Source of the DNA: Burkholderia territorii
GTDB lineage: Bacteria; Pseudomonadota; Gammaproteobacteria; Burkholderiales; Burkholderiaceae
DNA: 64,000 bases
NCBI RefSeq assembly: GCF_902833055.1
Contig: NZ_CADFEJ010000003.1
Location: 372,001-436,000, forward strand
Reading direction: 5' to 3'
The notes beneath the pieces were generated by a model. The model ran no database searches, was not told where the DNA came from, and worked only from the letters and a program-made list of their open reading frames with translations. The position numbers and the translations under genes were made by a program. This document shows, one piece after another, positions 39,701 through 48,515 of the stretch (the stretch's first letter is position 1; each line of letters starts with the position of its first letter).

Positions 39701-42700
39701 GTTCGACGATGCGGATGCAAGCCGCACGGTCGGGTGGCTGACGAGCCATTATCCGGTCACGCTGCCGGTCGAAGCCACCGCGCGCGACACGCTGTGCGCG
39801 ATCAAGGACACGCTGCGCGCAGTCCCGCACAAGGGCCTCGGCTTTGGCGTGCTCGCGCACCACGGCGACGCGGCGACGCGTGCGGCGCTGGCCGCCGTGC
39901 CGCGTCCGCGTGTCACGTTCAACTATCTCGGCCAGTTCGATGCACCGCGCGACGCCGTGCTCGTGCCGCGTTTCGGCGGCACCGGCATCGAGCGCGACCC
40001 GCACGGGCCGCTCGGCAACACGCTCGCGATTCACGCGTACCTCGATACCGACCGCGACGGCGCCCGCACGCTGAAGGTTCACTGGGTCTACGGCGCGCCG
40101 CAGTTCGAGCGTGCGACGATCGATGCGTTCGCGAATCGCTTCGCCGCCGCGCTGCGCGAACTCGCCGGCGCCTGCGCGTCGCGCATCGCGCATCGCGGCG
40201 GCGGTGCGACGCCGGGCGACTTCCCGCTCGCGCAGGCCGCCGGCCTCACGCAGGCCGCGATCGAGCGCGCGCCGCTCGACTGGCGCACGATCGACGACGT
40301 GTATCCGCTGTCGCCGATGCAGCAGGGGATCCTGTTCCATGCGCTGTTCGCGCCCGGTCATGCAAGCTACGTGAACCAGCTCGTCGCGACCGCAACGGCG
40401 CTCGATGCCGACCGGCTCGCGGCCGCGTTCGCCGCATCCGTCGCACGCCACGACATCCTGCGCACCAGCGTGATGCCCGACGAGGCCGCACCGCTGCAAT
40501 GCGTGCATCGTCATGCGCGGATGCCGGTCGAACAGCTCGACTGGCGCACGCGCGGCGACACGCTGGACGCCGATTTCGACGCGTGGCTCGCGGCCGACCG
40601 CACGCGCGGCTTCGACTGGCGCGAGCCGCCGCTGATGCGGCTCACGCTGATCCGCGTCGCCGACGATGCGTGGCGCGTCGTGTGGACACGTCACCACGTG
40701 CTGCTCGACGGCTGGAGCACCGCGCGCCTGCTCGCGGACGTGTTGCGCGATTATCGCGATCCCGATGCGGTGTCGCCGTTCGAGCGGCGCCCGGCACTGC
40801 GCTATCGCGACTTCATCGCATGGCTCGGCACGCGCGACCGCGCGGCCGACGAGCGCTTCTGGACCGCGCGGCTCGCGCGTCTCGACGCGCCGACGCTGAT
40901 CGCCGAGCGCGTCGCCGATCGTGCGCAGGCGGAAATGCTTGCGTGGCGCGCGACGATCGATACGGCGGCGACGACGCGTGTCGCGCAGACGGCGCGCGCG
41001 CTGAAGCTGACCGTCAACACGCTGGTGCAGGGCGCATGGGCGCTCGCGTTGCAGCGGATGACGCACCAGCCGGCCATTGCGTTCGGCGCGACCGTCGCGG
41101 GCCGTCCCGACGCGCTCGCGGACGTCGACTCGGTGCTCGGTCTGTTCATCAACACGCTGCCGGTCATCACGGCACCCGCGCCGCATCAGCGCGCGTCCGA
41201 CTGGCTGCAGGCGCTGCAGCGCGACAACGCGGCTGCCGCCGAGCACGCGCATACGCCGCTCGCCGACATCCAGCGCTGGGCGCGCGGCGCCGGCGGTGCG
41301 CTGTTCGACACGCTGGTCGTGTTCGAGAACTATCCGGTCGACGACACGGCGCGCGATGCCGATCCGCGCGCACTCGCGCTGAGCAGCGTGCGCAGCATCG
41401 AATCCACGGACTTCGCGCTGACGCTCGTGATCGAAAGCGGTGCCGAACTCACGATCGATTACGGTTACGACACCGCGCGTATCGATACGCAGCAGGTCGA
41501 ACGCTGGCACCGCGCGTTCGCATGTGCGCTCGACGCGCTGGCGCACATGCCGGACGCGCTGCTCGGCACGCTGTCGATCGCCGACGACGACACGCGCGCC
41601 GCACTGGCGCGCGCGCAGGACACCGCACGGACGTGGCCCGATGCGCAACGGCAGCCGCTGCACCTGCAATTCGCGGCCGCCGCACGCGCGACGCCCGACG
41701 CGATCGCGCTCGAATACGCGGATGCCGACGGCTGCGTGCAGCGCGCGACCTATCGCGAGCTCGACCTGGACACGACACGCGTGGCCGCCGCATTGCGCCG
41801 GCGCGGCGTGCAGCCCGACACGCCGGTTGCACTGTGCGTCGAGCGTTCGTTCGACATGGTGACCGCGCTCGTCGGCGTGCTGAAGGCCGGTGCCGCGTAT
41901 CTGCCGGTCGATCCCGACTATCCGGCCGAGCGCATCGCGTACCTGCTGCGCGATGCGCGGCCCGCGGTTGTCATTACGCACGCGCATCTGCGCGAGCAGG
42001 TCGAAGCCGCGCTCGGCAACGACGCGTCGGCCGCGCTTCTGACGGTGGCCGACCTGCTCGCGGACGAATCGGGTGACACCGCCATCGACATTGCAACCGA
42101 CATCCACGATGCGCAGCTCGCATACCTGATCTACACGTCCGGCTCGACCGGCAAGCCGAAGGGCGCCGGCAACTCGCACGGCGCGCTCGCGAACCGGATC
42201 GCGTGGATGCAGCACGCATACGGGCTGACGCGCGACGACGTCGTGCTGCACAAGACGCCGTTCGGCTTCGACGTGTCGGTGTGGGAATTCGTGTGGCCGC
42301 TCGCGACCGGCGCGAAGCTCGCGATCGCCGCGCCGGGCGACCACCGCGATCCGGCCCGCCTCACAGCCGCGATCCATGCGCACGGCGTGACGGTGCTGCA
42401 CTTCGTGCCGTCGATGCTGGCCGCGTTCGCCGCGTATCTCGACGATTTTTCGGCCGCCGCGCAGTGCGACAGCGTGCGCCTGATCGTCGCGAGTGGCGAG
42501 GCGCTCGCGCCCGAACTCGTCGCGAAGGTCGCGCGCCTCCTGCCGAACGCAACGCTCGTGAACCTGTACGGGCCGACCGAAGCCGCGATCGACGTGTCGC
42601 ACTGGACCTGCGGCCCCGCCGACGCGAGCGCCGTCGCGGTGCCGATCGGCCATCCGATCGCGAACCTGCAACTGCACGTGCTCGACGCGGCCTGGCAGCC

Positions 42701-43493
42701 CGTGCCGGCCGGTGCGACCGGCGAACTGTACCTGGCCGGCGCGGGCCTCGCGCGCGGCTATCTCGGCCGCCCGGGGCTGACCGCCGAGCGTTTCGTGCCC
42801 GATCCGTTCGTGCCGGGCGCGCGCATGTATCGCACCGGCGACCTCGCGCGGCGTCGCGCCGACGGCGCGCTCGACTACCTCGGCCGCGTCGACACGCAGG
42901 TGAAGCTGCGCGGCCAGCGGATCGAGCCGGGCGAGATCGAGGCGCTGCTGCGCGCCGCGCCCGGCGTGCATGACGCCGTCGTGATCGTGCGCGACGAGCA
43001 ACTGGTCGGCTATGTCGCATGTGGCGACGCGGGGCCGCTCGACCGCGCCGCGTTGCTGGATTCGTTGCGTGCGCAGTTGCCGGCCTACATGGTGCCGTCG
43101 CAATTGATCGAGCTCGACGCGCTGCCGGTCACGCCGAACGGCAAATGCGATCGCCATGCGCTGCCCGCGCCGGTGCGCGACGCGGCCGCGGCTGTCGAAC
43201 TCGCGACCGACACGCAGCGCGCGCTCGCGGCGATCTGGCAGCGCGTGCTGCACGTGGACGCGATCGGCCGCGACGACGATTTCTTCCAGCTCGGCGGCCA
43301 CTCGCTGCTCGCGACGCAGGCGCATGCGCAGGCGAACCTGCACTGGGGCCTCGCGCTGCCGCTGCGCACGCTGTTCGACACCCGCACGCTCGCCCGCTGT
43401 GCGGAGGCGATCGACGCCGCCTGCGCGGCACGCGGCGAGACCGACGCGGCGAGCGCGATCGATGCGCTGCTCGGCGAACTGGAAACCCAATAA
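33789..43493 (+). CDS. orbI: Ornibactin NRPS OrbI (A-T-C-A-T-E-C-A-T)
   Basis: This 3234-residue synthetase starts directly with an adenylation domain. By motif the order is: A1 (YTSGSTGTPK near 159), T1 (LGADSL near 557), C (HHAITDG near 764), A2 (near 1238), T2 (GGDSI near 1631), E (HHVIVDG near 1824), C (HHVLLDG near 2302), A3 (near 2781), T3 (GGHSL near 3167). By-eye pocket residues give DLTKVGHVG for A2 (Asp) and DVWHVSLID for A3 (Ser); A1 reads DAEAAGGIS and resembles the OrbJ domain, fitting hydroxyornithine. The E domain explains D-hydroxyaspartate. The start at 33789 has GAAGGA upstream; the ATG at 33738 lies too close to the OrbS promoter. Confidence 0.94.
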   Translation: MTSFPTALHYRIRELARRAPDAPALAAPFQSDLRLSRGALDARASHLARQLRAAGVGAEVRVGVCVERSCELFVALLAVLKAGGVFVPLDPRHPAARLDWIVRDAQLRHGIVDAAGRAALGAPLEHAFDAMSADAGTGAAASVDDEDVPVHPRSAAYMIYTSGSTGTPKAVVVEHGPLAAHCDALAAALPIESGDRLLHFASVNFDAAHECWLAPLAIGASVTIAPPQPFAPDAAHALMVRESVSVAAFPPAYLREFAAVAARDGVPPALRVLAFGGEALPQQAFEFVRRTFPSVRLINGYGPTEAVISPMLWPVEPGETPVLATGDAYAALPIGRAIGPRVARIAGDETGEQGGPDEGGELLLGGVCVARGYHGRPALTAERFIPDAHGEPGARVYRTGDLARLRADGTFDYLGRLDDQVQVRGVRVEPAEIAACLRAHPAVADAAVIAETGHGPTRLIACVALRAAADDAALKAHVGAQLPAAWQPHRFVRCDALPYTLNGKIDRAALRERIAAARDTERTAGDAPCTPTEQQIAGLWQTLLGLDTTPSRDDRFFMLGADSLAAMQLQAAIRAALRVNLRLDTLFADPALAALAAHVDRAERETGEPLAAIAARRAPAGAAGSDAPYVDRAASLAQQRFWVLAQTRDAGAAYHIAAHWTIDGALDRAALQRALDHVIERHDAWRTTLVDNGEGIVMQRIHARLPVAIATLDLRGESPAARDAQAARTAERDAGTPFDLSSGPLLRATLIALADDRHRLLLTAHHAITDGWSSRCAFDELAAAYSAYAQGRDPSLPALPIQYADYADWQRDMLAGGEGERQLDYWRDALRDVPGPLALPVDRQPGATRTLHGARVSVRLPDTAAADIRRLARDAQATVFTVLLAALDAWLSRLTGETDVVVAVPVAHRQRPETRALLGLFLNTVALRVRVAPTLPFRALVDAARTAALDAVAHQDVPFERVVDAVKPPVKRGDEWLRVKFAQQFDARHDSVLPGATAVATPGPDLAARFDFALDFTDDAHGIELVAAYATDCIDAGTARAWLDSYAALVAAAAHEPHRTTAALPCDASPALRQPRDGRALDVEHADVVAAFARQAAAYPHRVALADASASLTFAELDDTSNRVAHALTLRGVAAEAPVIVCIERSARFVVGLLGALKAGALAVLLDPAQPGARIAAAAADCGARWALVAHGRDVAAWPAGSTAQPLDVDALAQDATLAHAAGVRVAPHREQGAYLIYTSGSTGTPKGVVVSHGALADYVQGMLDELAFAPDASFAMVSTVAADLGHTTLFGALCAGRTLHLLPAACAFDPDLFANEMRRRDVGVLKIVPSHLQALLDARVPADVLPRHALVTGGETLTWALVARVAALAPACRVINHYGPTEATVGALVCDTASIAADARDPASGVPLGGPLPNARALVLDAFGACVPAGATGELYLGGPGVARGYLNRPAQTAERFVPDPFAAGARLYRTGDRVRLRADGRIAFLGRIDDQVKIRGYRVEPGEVSAAVRAAGPVAQAETLAIEHDGRLRLATFVVMRDGAAFDEAAMRTALGTTLPDYMMPAQFVALARLPVTANGKIDRAALRELAAAPVATAAGDAPQGPVETTLAEVWQAVLKAPHVGRDDNFFELGGDSILVLQVIARARKRGVRFTPKQLFDGPTVAELARVAKTEDVAAATPATTPAAQVPVQAATAAVAAILTPAQQRFFALDVPHPGHWNQSVAFDVRGPFDADAFARAFDALLTHHDAFRQRFARGADGHWHASDAAKPYDALPFVEVAAHDEADALARFDALQRRLDLGRGPLACACAARLPDGATRLYLAIHHVIVDGVSWRILLDDLDAAYRAACERAPVRLSQPGLRADAWAARLARAATEPASPFAAETAYWVRMAQGDDLVPDHPDAPATNADAAVVVQTIDAALTRAVLTDAHAAYRTQTVELLVAALALALAGADGAASCRVELEGHGREALFDDADASRTVGWLTSHYPVTLPVEATARDTLCAIKDTLRAVPHKGLGFGVLAHHGDAATRAALAAVPRPRVTFNYLGQFDAPRDAVLVPRFGGTGIERDPHGPLGNTLAIHAYLDTDRDGARTLKVHWVYGAPQFERATIDAFANRFAAALRELAGACASRIAHRGGGATPGDFPLAQAAGLTQAAIERAPLDWRTIDDVYPLSPMQQGILFHALFAPGHASYVNQLVATATALDADRLAAAFAASVARHDILRTSVMPDEAAPLQCVHRHARMPVEQLDWRTRGDTLDADFDAWLAADRTRGFDWREPPLMRLTLIRVADDAWRVVWTRHHVLLDGWSTARLLADVLRDYRDPDAVSPFERRPALRYRDFIAWLGTRDRAADERFWTARLARLDAPTLIAERVADRAQAEMLAWRATIDTAATTRVAQTARALKLTVNTLVQGAWALALQRMTHQPAIAFGATVAGRPDALADVDSVLGLFINTLPVITAPAPHQRASDWLQALQRDNAAAAEHAHTPLADIQRWARGAGGALFDTLVVFENYPVDDTARDADPRALALSSVRSIESTDFALTLVIESGAELTIDYGYDTARIDTQQVERWHRAFACALDALAHMPDALLGTLSIADDDTRAALARAQDTARTWPDAQRQPLHLQFAAAARATPDAIALEYADADGCVQRATYRELDLDTTRVAAALRRRGVQPDTPVALCVERSFDMVTALVGVLKAGAAYLPVDPDYPAERIAYLLRDARPAVVITHAHLREQVEAALGNDASAALLTVADLLADESGDTAIDIATDIHDAQLAYLIYTSGSTGKPKGAGNSHGALANRIAWMQHAYGLTRDDVVLHKTPFGFDVSVWEFVWPLATGAKLAIAAPGDHRDPARLTAAIHAHGVTVLHFVPSMLAAFAAYLDDFSAAAQCDSVRLIVASGEALAPELVAKVARLLPNATLVNLYGPTEAAIDVSHWTCGPADASAVAVPIGHPIANLQLHVLDAAWQPVPAGATGELYLAGAGLARGYLGRPGLTAERFVPDPFVPGARMYRTGDLARRRADGALDYLGRVDTQVKLRGQRIEPGEIEALLRAAPGVHDAVVIVRDEQLVGYVACGDAGPLDRAALLDSLRAQLPAYMVPSQLIELDALPVTPNGKCDRHALPAPVRDAAAAVELATDTQRALAAIWQRVLHVDAIGRDDDFFQLGGHSLLATQAHAQANLHWGLALPLRTLFDTRTLARCAEAIDAACAARGETDAASAIDALLGELETQ

Positions 43494-43502
43494 GGACCCC
43501 GG

Positions 43503-46500
43503 ATGACGAAGGCTCAACCCGACTGGCTCGCCCTTGCAACGCGCTTCGCGCAACTGCCGGACGCGCAGCGCGCGGTGTTCATCGACAAGCTCGGCGCGGC
43601 CGGCATCGACTTCCGCGTGCTGCCGATCCCGCCGCGCACGCCGCGCAGCGATCGCGTGCCGGCCTCGTTCGCGCAGACGCGGCTGTGGCTGCATGCGCGG
43701 CTGATCGATGCGCCGCACGCGTATCACATCACCGAGCGGCTCGCGCTGACGGGCCCGCTCGACGCGCATGCGCTGCGGCTCGCGTGCGATGCGCTGATCG
43801 CGCGCCACGAAGCACTGCGCACGACCTTCGACGAAGCGGACGACGGCGTCGCGCAGACGATCCATCCGCCGTTGCGTTGCCCGTGGCGGGAGACCGATCT
43901 CGAAGCGCTGCCTGATGCGCAGCGCGTCGCGCGCGCCGAAAGCGTCGCAATGGCCGATGAAGCCGGCGCGTTCGATCTCGGCGTGGCACCGCTCGTGCGG
44001 GCGCACCTGATCCGCTTCGACGCGACGCATCACTGGCTCGCGCTGACCGTTCACCACATCGTGTCGGACGGCTGGTCGTCGGGCGTGATGCTGGACGAGC
44101 TCGCGGCGTTCTATCGCGCGTATGCGACGGGCGCGCCGGTGCCGCTCGCGCCGCTGCCGATCCAGTATGCGGACTATGCGCTGTGGCAGCGCCGCTGGCT
44201 CGATGCCGGCGAGCGCGACCGGCAGCTGGCGTTCTGGCGCGAGCGGCTCGATCCGCAGCGCGGCGTGCTGACGCTGCCCGGTGCGACTGCACGACCCGCA
44301 CGCCGCAGCGCACGCGGCGGGCGTCACGTGTTTGCGCTCGACGCACGCATCGGCGCGCAGCTGCGGGCGTTCGCGGCCGCATCGGGCGCGACGCCGTTCG
44401 CGGTGCTGCTCGCGGCGCTCGACGCGCTGCTCGCCCGCGCGACCGGCGATGCGCGGATCTGCGTCGGTGTGCCCGCCGCGAACCGCGAGCGCGCGGAAAC
44501 GGCCGGGCTGATCGGCTTCTTCGTCAACACGCTCGCGATCGATGTCGACGTGCCCGCGCACGGCGACTTCGCGTCGCTGGTCGCGCGCACGCAGCGCGCG
44601 CTCGTCGATGCGCAGATGCATCAGGACGTGCCGTTCGAGCAGGTCGTCGACGCGCTCGGCGTGCCGCGCAGCGCGAGTCATCATCCGCTGTTCCAGGTAA
44701 TGGCCGCGTATGGCGAACGCCACGCGCTGCCCGCGTTCGGCGCAGCATCGGCGACGCTGCTGCCGTCCGGCACACCGTCCGCGAAATTCGACCTGACGCT
44801 TTCCGTCGAGGCGACGCCCGACGGCACGTTCGACGCCGCGTTCATCTACGCGCTCGACCTGTTCGATGCCGACGCGATCGCGCGGCTGGCCGCGCGTCTC
44901 GTCACGCTGCTCGGCGATGCGCTCGCGCGCCCGCATGTGCCGGTCGGCGATCTCGACTGGCTGCCGGCCGACGAACGCGCGCAACTGTTCGCGTGGAACG
45001 CGCCGGCAGGCGCGGCCGAAGCCGAACCGTTCGTTCCCGTGCACGCACGGATCGCCGCGCATGCGCAGGCGCGGCCCGACGCACGCGGTGTCGCCGACAT
45101 CGATCGCGCGCTCACGCGCGGCGAGGTCGACGCGCGCGCGGCACGCATCGCGCGCAACCTCGTCGCGGCCGGCGTGCGGCCTGAAATGCGCGTTGGCGTC
45201 GCGCTGCAGCGCTCGGTCGACCTGCTGGTTGCGCTGATCGCGGTGCTGAAATCCGGCGCCGCGTTCGTGCCGCTCGACCCGGCCCATCCGCGCGAGCGCC
45301 TCGCGCAGATCGTCGGCGATGCGGGCATCGCGCACGTGCTGACCGATGGCGCGAGCGTCGCATCGCTGCCGCAGCTGCCGGCATTGCGCATCTGGCGCGC
45401 GGACGAAGTCGATGCACTCGGCGAGGCCGCGGACGTCGCGCTGCCGGACGTGCTGCCCGGCCATGCGGCCTACGTGATCTACACGTCGGGCTCGACCGGC
45501 AAGCCGAAGGGCGTGGTCGTCGATCACGCGGCGTTCGCGCGCCATTGCGTGGCGATCGCCGAGCGCTACGGCGTGGGCGAGAACGACGTGTTCCTGCTGT
45601 TCCAGTCGGTCAACTTCGACGGTGCGCACGAAGGCTGGTTTTCGCAATACCTGTCGGGCGCCGCCGTGTCGGTGACGGCCGACGTGCTGTGGCCGCCCGC
45701 GCAGACCTGCGCGATGATGATCCGCGACGGCGTGACGATGACCTACGTGCCGCCCGGGTGCGCCGCGCAGCTCGCCGAATGGGCGCTCGCGCACGGCGCG
45801 CCGCCGACGCTGCGCTCGCTGACCGTCGGCGGCGAGGCGACGTCGCGCGAAGCGTTCGCCATGCTGCGCCGCGCGATGCCGAATGTACGCGTGGTCAACG
45901 GCTACGGCCCGACCGAAACCGTGATCACGCCGACGCTCTGGATGTTCCGCCCCGGCGACGATCTCGCGAAGCTCGGCGACGCCGCGTATCTGCCGATCGG
46001 CACGCTGGTCGGTGCGCGCACCGCGCACGTGCTCGACGCACGGCTGCATCCGCTGCCGGTCGGCGTGATCGGCGAGCTGTACCTGGGCGGCGAGGGAATC
46101 GGCGTCGCGCGCGGCTATCTCGATCGTCCCGCGCTGACGGCCGAGCGCTTCGTGCCCGATCCGTACGGCGCGCCTGGCGCGCGCCTGTACCGGACGGGCG
46201 ACCTCGTGCGGCGCCGTGCGGACGGCGTGTTCGACTTCATCGGCCGCGTCGATCATCAGGTGAAGCTGCGCGGGCTGCGCATCGAGCTCGGCGAGATCGA
46301 GGCGCAGCTGGCCGCGCACGATGCGGTGCGCGAAGCATGCGCGGTCGTGCACGGGCAGGGCGCGCACGCGCAGCTCGTCGCCTACGTCGAACTGACCGCC
46401 GACGCGCAGTCGGCCGCGCGGCCCGTCGAGGCCGCGACGCTCGACGCGCATCTGCGTCGCACGTTGCCGGACTACATGGTTCCCGCGCAACTGATCGTGC

Positions 46501-48515
46501 TCGACGCGCTGCCGCGCAACGCGAACAGCAAGGTCGACCGGGCGCGGCTGCCGGCGCCGGCGCGCGTCGAACGCGCATATGAAGCGCCGCACGACGGCGA
46601 TGAAACCGTGCTCGCGGCAATCTGGCGCGAGGTGCTGAACGTCGAACGCGTCGGCCGCGGCGATCACTTCTTCGAACTCGGCGGCCATTCGCTGGCGGCG
46701 GTGCGCGTCGCCACGCGCGTTGCCGAGCGGCTCGGCCGCGACGTGCCCGTGCGTGCGCTGTTCGAAGCGCCGGTGCTCGCGCAATACGCGCGCCAGGTGG
46801 CCGACGCGCCGCGCACCGTGCACGCCGGTGCGTCGGCTCCGGGTATCGCGATGGTCAAACCCGACGCGCACGGCGTATGGCCGCTGTCGCCCGCGCAACT
46901 CGGCCTGTGGTTCCTGTGGCGCGCGCAGCCGGACAGCGCCGCGTACAACATTCCGGTCGCGCTGCGCGTGCGCGGTCCGCTCGACGTCGATGCGCTGCGC
47001 GCGGCGTTCTCGGCCGTGGCGGCCTCGCACCCGGCGCTGCGTGCACGGATCGTCGCGCGCGACGGCATGCTGCCGGGCCAGCGGATCGCCGCCGCAGCGC
47101 CCGTCGCGCTGCCGCTCGTCGACTTGTCGGCACGGCCCGATGCGCTCGCCCGCGCGACGGCGCTCACCGACGCCGATGCGCTCGCGCCGTTCGATCTCGC
47201 CGCCGATGCGCCGCTGTGGCGGGCGCGCGTGCTGCGCGTCGGCGACGACGATCACGTGCTGTCGGTGACGATTCATCACATCGTGTCGGACGGCGAATCG
47301 ATCGAACTGTGGCTCGACGCGGTGCGTGCACGCTATGTCGCGTTCGTGCGCGGCGAAGCGGCGTCAGCCAGTTCGGCATCGACGTCGGCGACGGCGGAAA
47401 ACACGTCGCTCGTGCTGCCCGCGCCGTGCCATCCGGCCCGCGTCGCGTACTGGCGCGACGCGCTCGCCGACCTGCCGCCGCCCGTGCTGCCGCGGCGCGC
47501 AAATGCGCCGGCCGTCCCGCAATGGCGCGCGGCGCGCATCGCGTTCGAGTTCGACGCATCGCTGATCCGTGCCGCGCGCGACGCCGCATCGGCCGCGCAC
47601 GCGACGCTGCCGATGCTGCTGCATGCGGCGCTCAACACCGCGCTGTTCCGCCTGACCGGTGCGGCCGACCAGCCGGTCGGCGTGCTGGCATCGACGCGCG
47701 AGCTGACGGGCGACGCGGCGTGCGACGCGCTTGGCCTGTTCATCAATTCGGTCGTCGTGCGCACGCGGCTCGACGCGGCGGCATGCCGCGCGGACGTGCT
47801 CGCACAGGTGCGCGATACGGCGCTCGCCGCGTATGCGCATGCCGACGTGCCGTTCGCCGACGTCGTCGCCGCGCTGCATTCGCCGCGTGTCGCGCACGCC
47901 AATCCGCTGTTCCAGGTGATGTTCAACTACCTGCGCCCGACGGGTGCCGCCGCGCGCGACTGGGCCGGCCTGTCGCTTGCCGAGTTCGACGACGTGCGTC
48001 ATCGCGTCGTTTTCACGCTGGAGCTGGACGTGGTCGAGCATCCGGACGGCCGCGTGAGCGCCGCATTTTCATATGCGGATGAATTGCTCGACGGCGATTT
48101 CGTCGACGCGCTCGTCGACCTTTACCACGACGAAGTCGCGCGTTTCGCCGGTGCGCAGGAAGCGGCGCTCGGCGCGCCCGATGCGCGGTACGCGGCGTCG
48201 GCGGCGGTCGAAGTCGCAGTCGACGCATCCGGCCGTGCGGCGGCGCACGTCCCGGCGGCATCGCGCGCGCCGCAAGCGGCAGCCGCGCTCGCCGCGCTGT
48301 GGTCCGACACGTTCGCCACCGCCGCGCCGGCAGCCGACGCCGACCTGTTCGAAGCCGGCGCGACTTCGTTCGACGTCGTGCGCTTCGTCGATGCCGCCTG
48401 CCGCGCCGGGCATGCGCTGACGGTGGCCGACGTGTTCGCGTCGCCGACGCTCGCGGCGCTCGGTGCGCGACTCGATGCGTCGGCCGAGACGGAGGAGGTG
48501 CGCGATGCTGGCTGA
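43503..48515 (+). CDS. orbJ: Ornibactin NRPS OrbJ (C-A-T-C-T)
   Basis: This 1670-residue synthetase has C (HHIVSDGWSS near 184), A (YTSGSTGKPKG near 660, NGYGPTET near 799), T (LGGHSL near 1057), a second C (HHIVSDGES near 1258) and a terminal T-like domain with GATSFD near 1618. The pocket residues read DGETTGGIT, similar to OrbI A1, so both should take N5-hydroxyornithine derivatives. There is no thioesterase. The second C domain is expected to release the tetrapeptide onto putrescine, which caps ornibactin. It starts 9 nt after orbI and overlaps orbK by 11 nt. Confidence 0.93.
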   Translation: MTKAQPDWLALATRFAQLPDAQRAVFIDKLGAAGIDFRVLPIPPRTPRSDRVPASFAQTRLWLHARLIDAPHAYHITERLALTGPLDAHALRLACDALIARHEALRTTFDEADDGVAQTIHPPLRCPWRETDLEALPDAQRVARAESVAMADEAGAFDLGVAPLVRAHLIRFDATHHWLALTVHHIVSDGWSSGVMLDELAAFYRAYATGAPVPLAPLPIQYADYALWQRRWLDAGERDRQLAFWRERLDPQRGVLTLPGATARPARRSARGGRHVFALDARIGAQLRAFAAASGATPFAVLLAALDALLARATGDARICVGVPAANRERAETAGLIGFFVNTLAIDVDVPAHGDFASLVARTQRALVDAQMHQDVPFEQVVDALGVPRSASHHPLFQVMAAYGERHALPAFGAASATLLPSGTPSAKFDLTLSVEATPDGTFDAAFIYALDLFDADAIARLAARLVTLLGDALARPHVPVGDLDWLPADERAQLFAWNAPAGAAEAEPFVPVHARIAAHAQARPDARGVADIDRALTRGEVDARAARIARNLVAAGVRPEMRVGVALQRSVDLLVALIAVLKSGAAFVPLDPAHPRERLAQIVGDAGIAHVLTDGASVASLPQLPALRIWRADEVDALGEAADVALPDVLPGHAAYVIYTSGSTGKPKGVVVDHAAFARHCVAIAERYGVGENDVFLLFQSVNFDGAHEGWFSQYLSGAAVSVTADVLWPPAQTCAMMIRDGVTMTYVPPGCAAQLAEWALAHGAPPTLRSLTVGGEATSREAFAMLRRAMPNVRVVNGYGPTETVITPTLWMFRPGDDLAKLGDAAYLPIGTLVGARTAHVLDARLHPLPVGVIGELYLGGEGIGVARGYLDRPALTAERFVPDPYGAPGARLYRTGDLVRRRADGVFDFIGRVDHQVKLRGLRIELGEIEAQLAAHDAVREACAVVHGQGAHAQLVAYVELTADAQSAARPVEAATLDAHLRRTLPDYMVPAQLIVLDALPRNANSKVDRARLPAPARVERAYEAPHDGDETVLAAIWREVLNVERVGRGDHFFELGGHSLAAVRVATRVAERLGRDVPVRALFEAPVLAQYARQVADAPRTVHAGASAPGIAMVKPDAHGVWPLSPAQLGLWFLWRAQPDSAAYNIPVALRVRGPLDVDALRAAFSAVAASHPALRARIVARDGMLPGQRIAAAAPVALPLVDLSARPDALARATALTDADALAPFDLAADAPLWRARVLRVGDDDHVLSVTIHHIVSDGESIELWLDAVRARYVAFVRGEAASASSASTSATAENTSLVLPAPCHPARVAYWRDALADLPPPVLPRRANAPAVPQWRAARIAFEFDASLIRAARDAASAAHATLPMLLHAALNTALFRLTGAADQPVGVLASTRELTGDAACDALGLFINSVVVRTRLDAAACRADVLAQVRDTALAAYAHADVPFADVVAALHSPRVAHANPLFQVMFNYLRPTGAAARDWAGLSLAEFDDVRHRVVFTLELDVVEHPDGRVSAAFSYADELLDGDFVDALVDLYHDEVARFAGAQEAALGAPDARYAASAAVEVAVDASGRAAAHVPAASRAPQAAAALAALWSDTFATAAPAADADLFEAGATSFDVVRFVDAACRAGHALTVADVFASPTLAALGARLDASAETEEVRDAG

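Noticed and set aside
33717..47279. A 13.5-kb uninterrupted open frame on the minus strand, antisense to orbI and orbJ
   Set aside because: It lies opposite the NRPS genes. It encodes an Arg/Ala/His-rich sequence without any domain, and it is explained by the extreme GC bias at third positions, which removes stop codons from one antisense frame.
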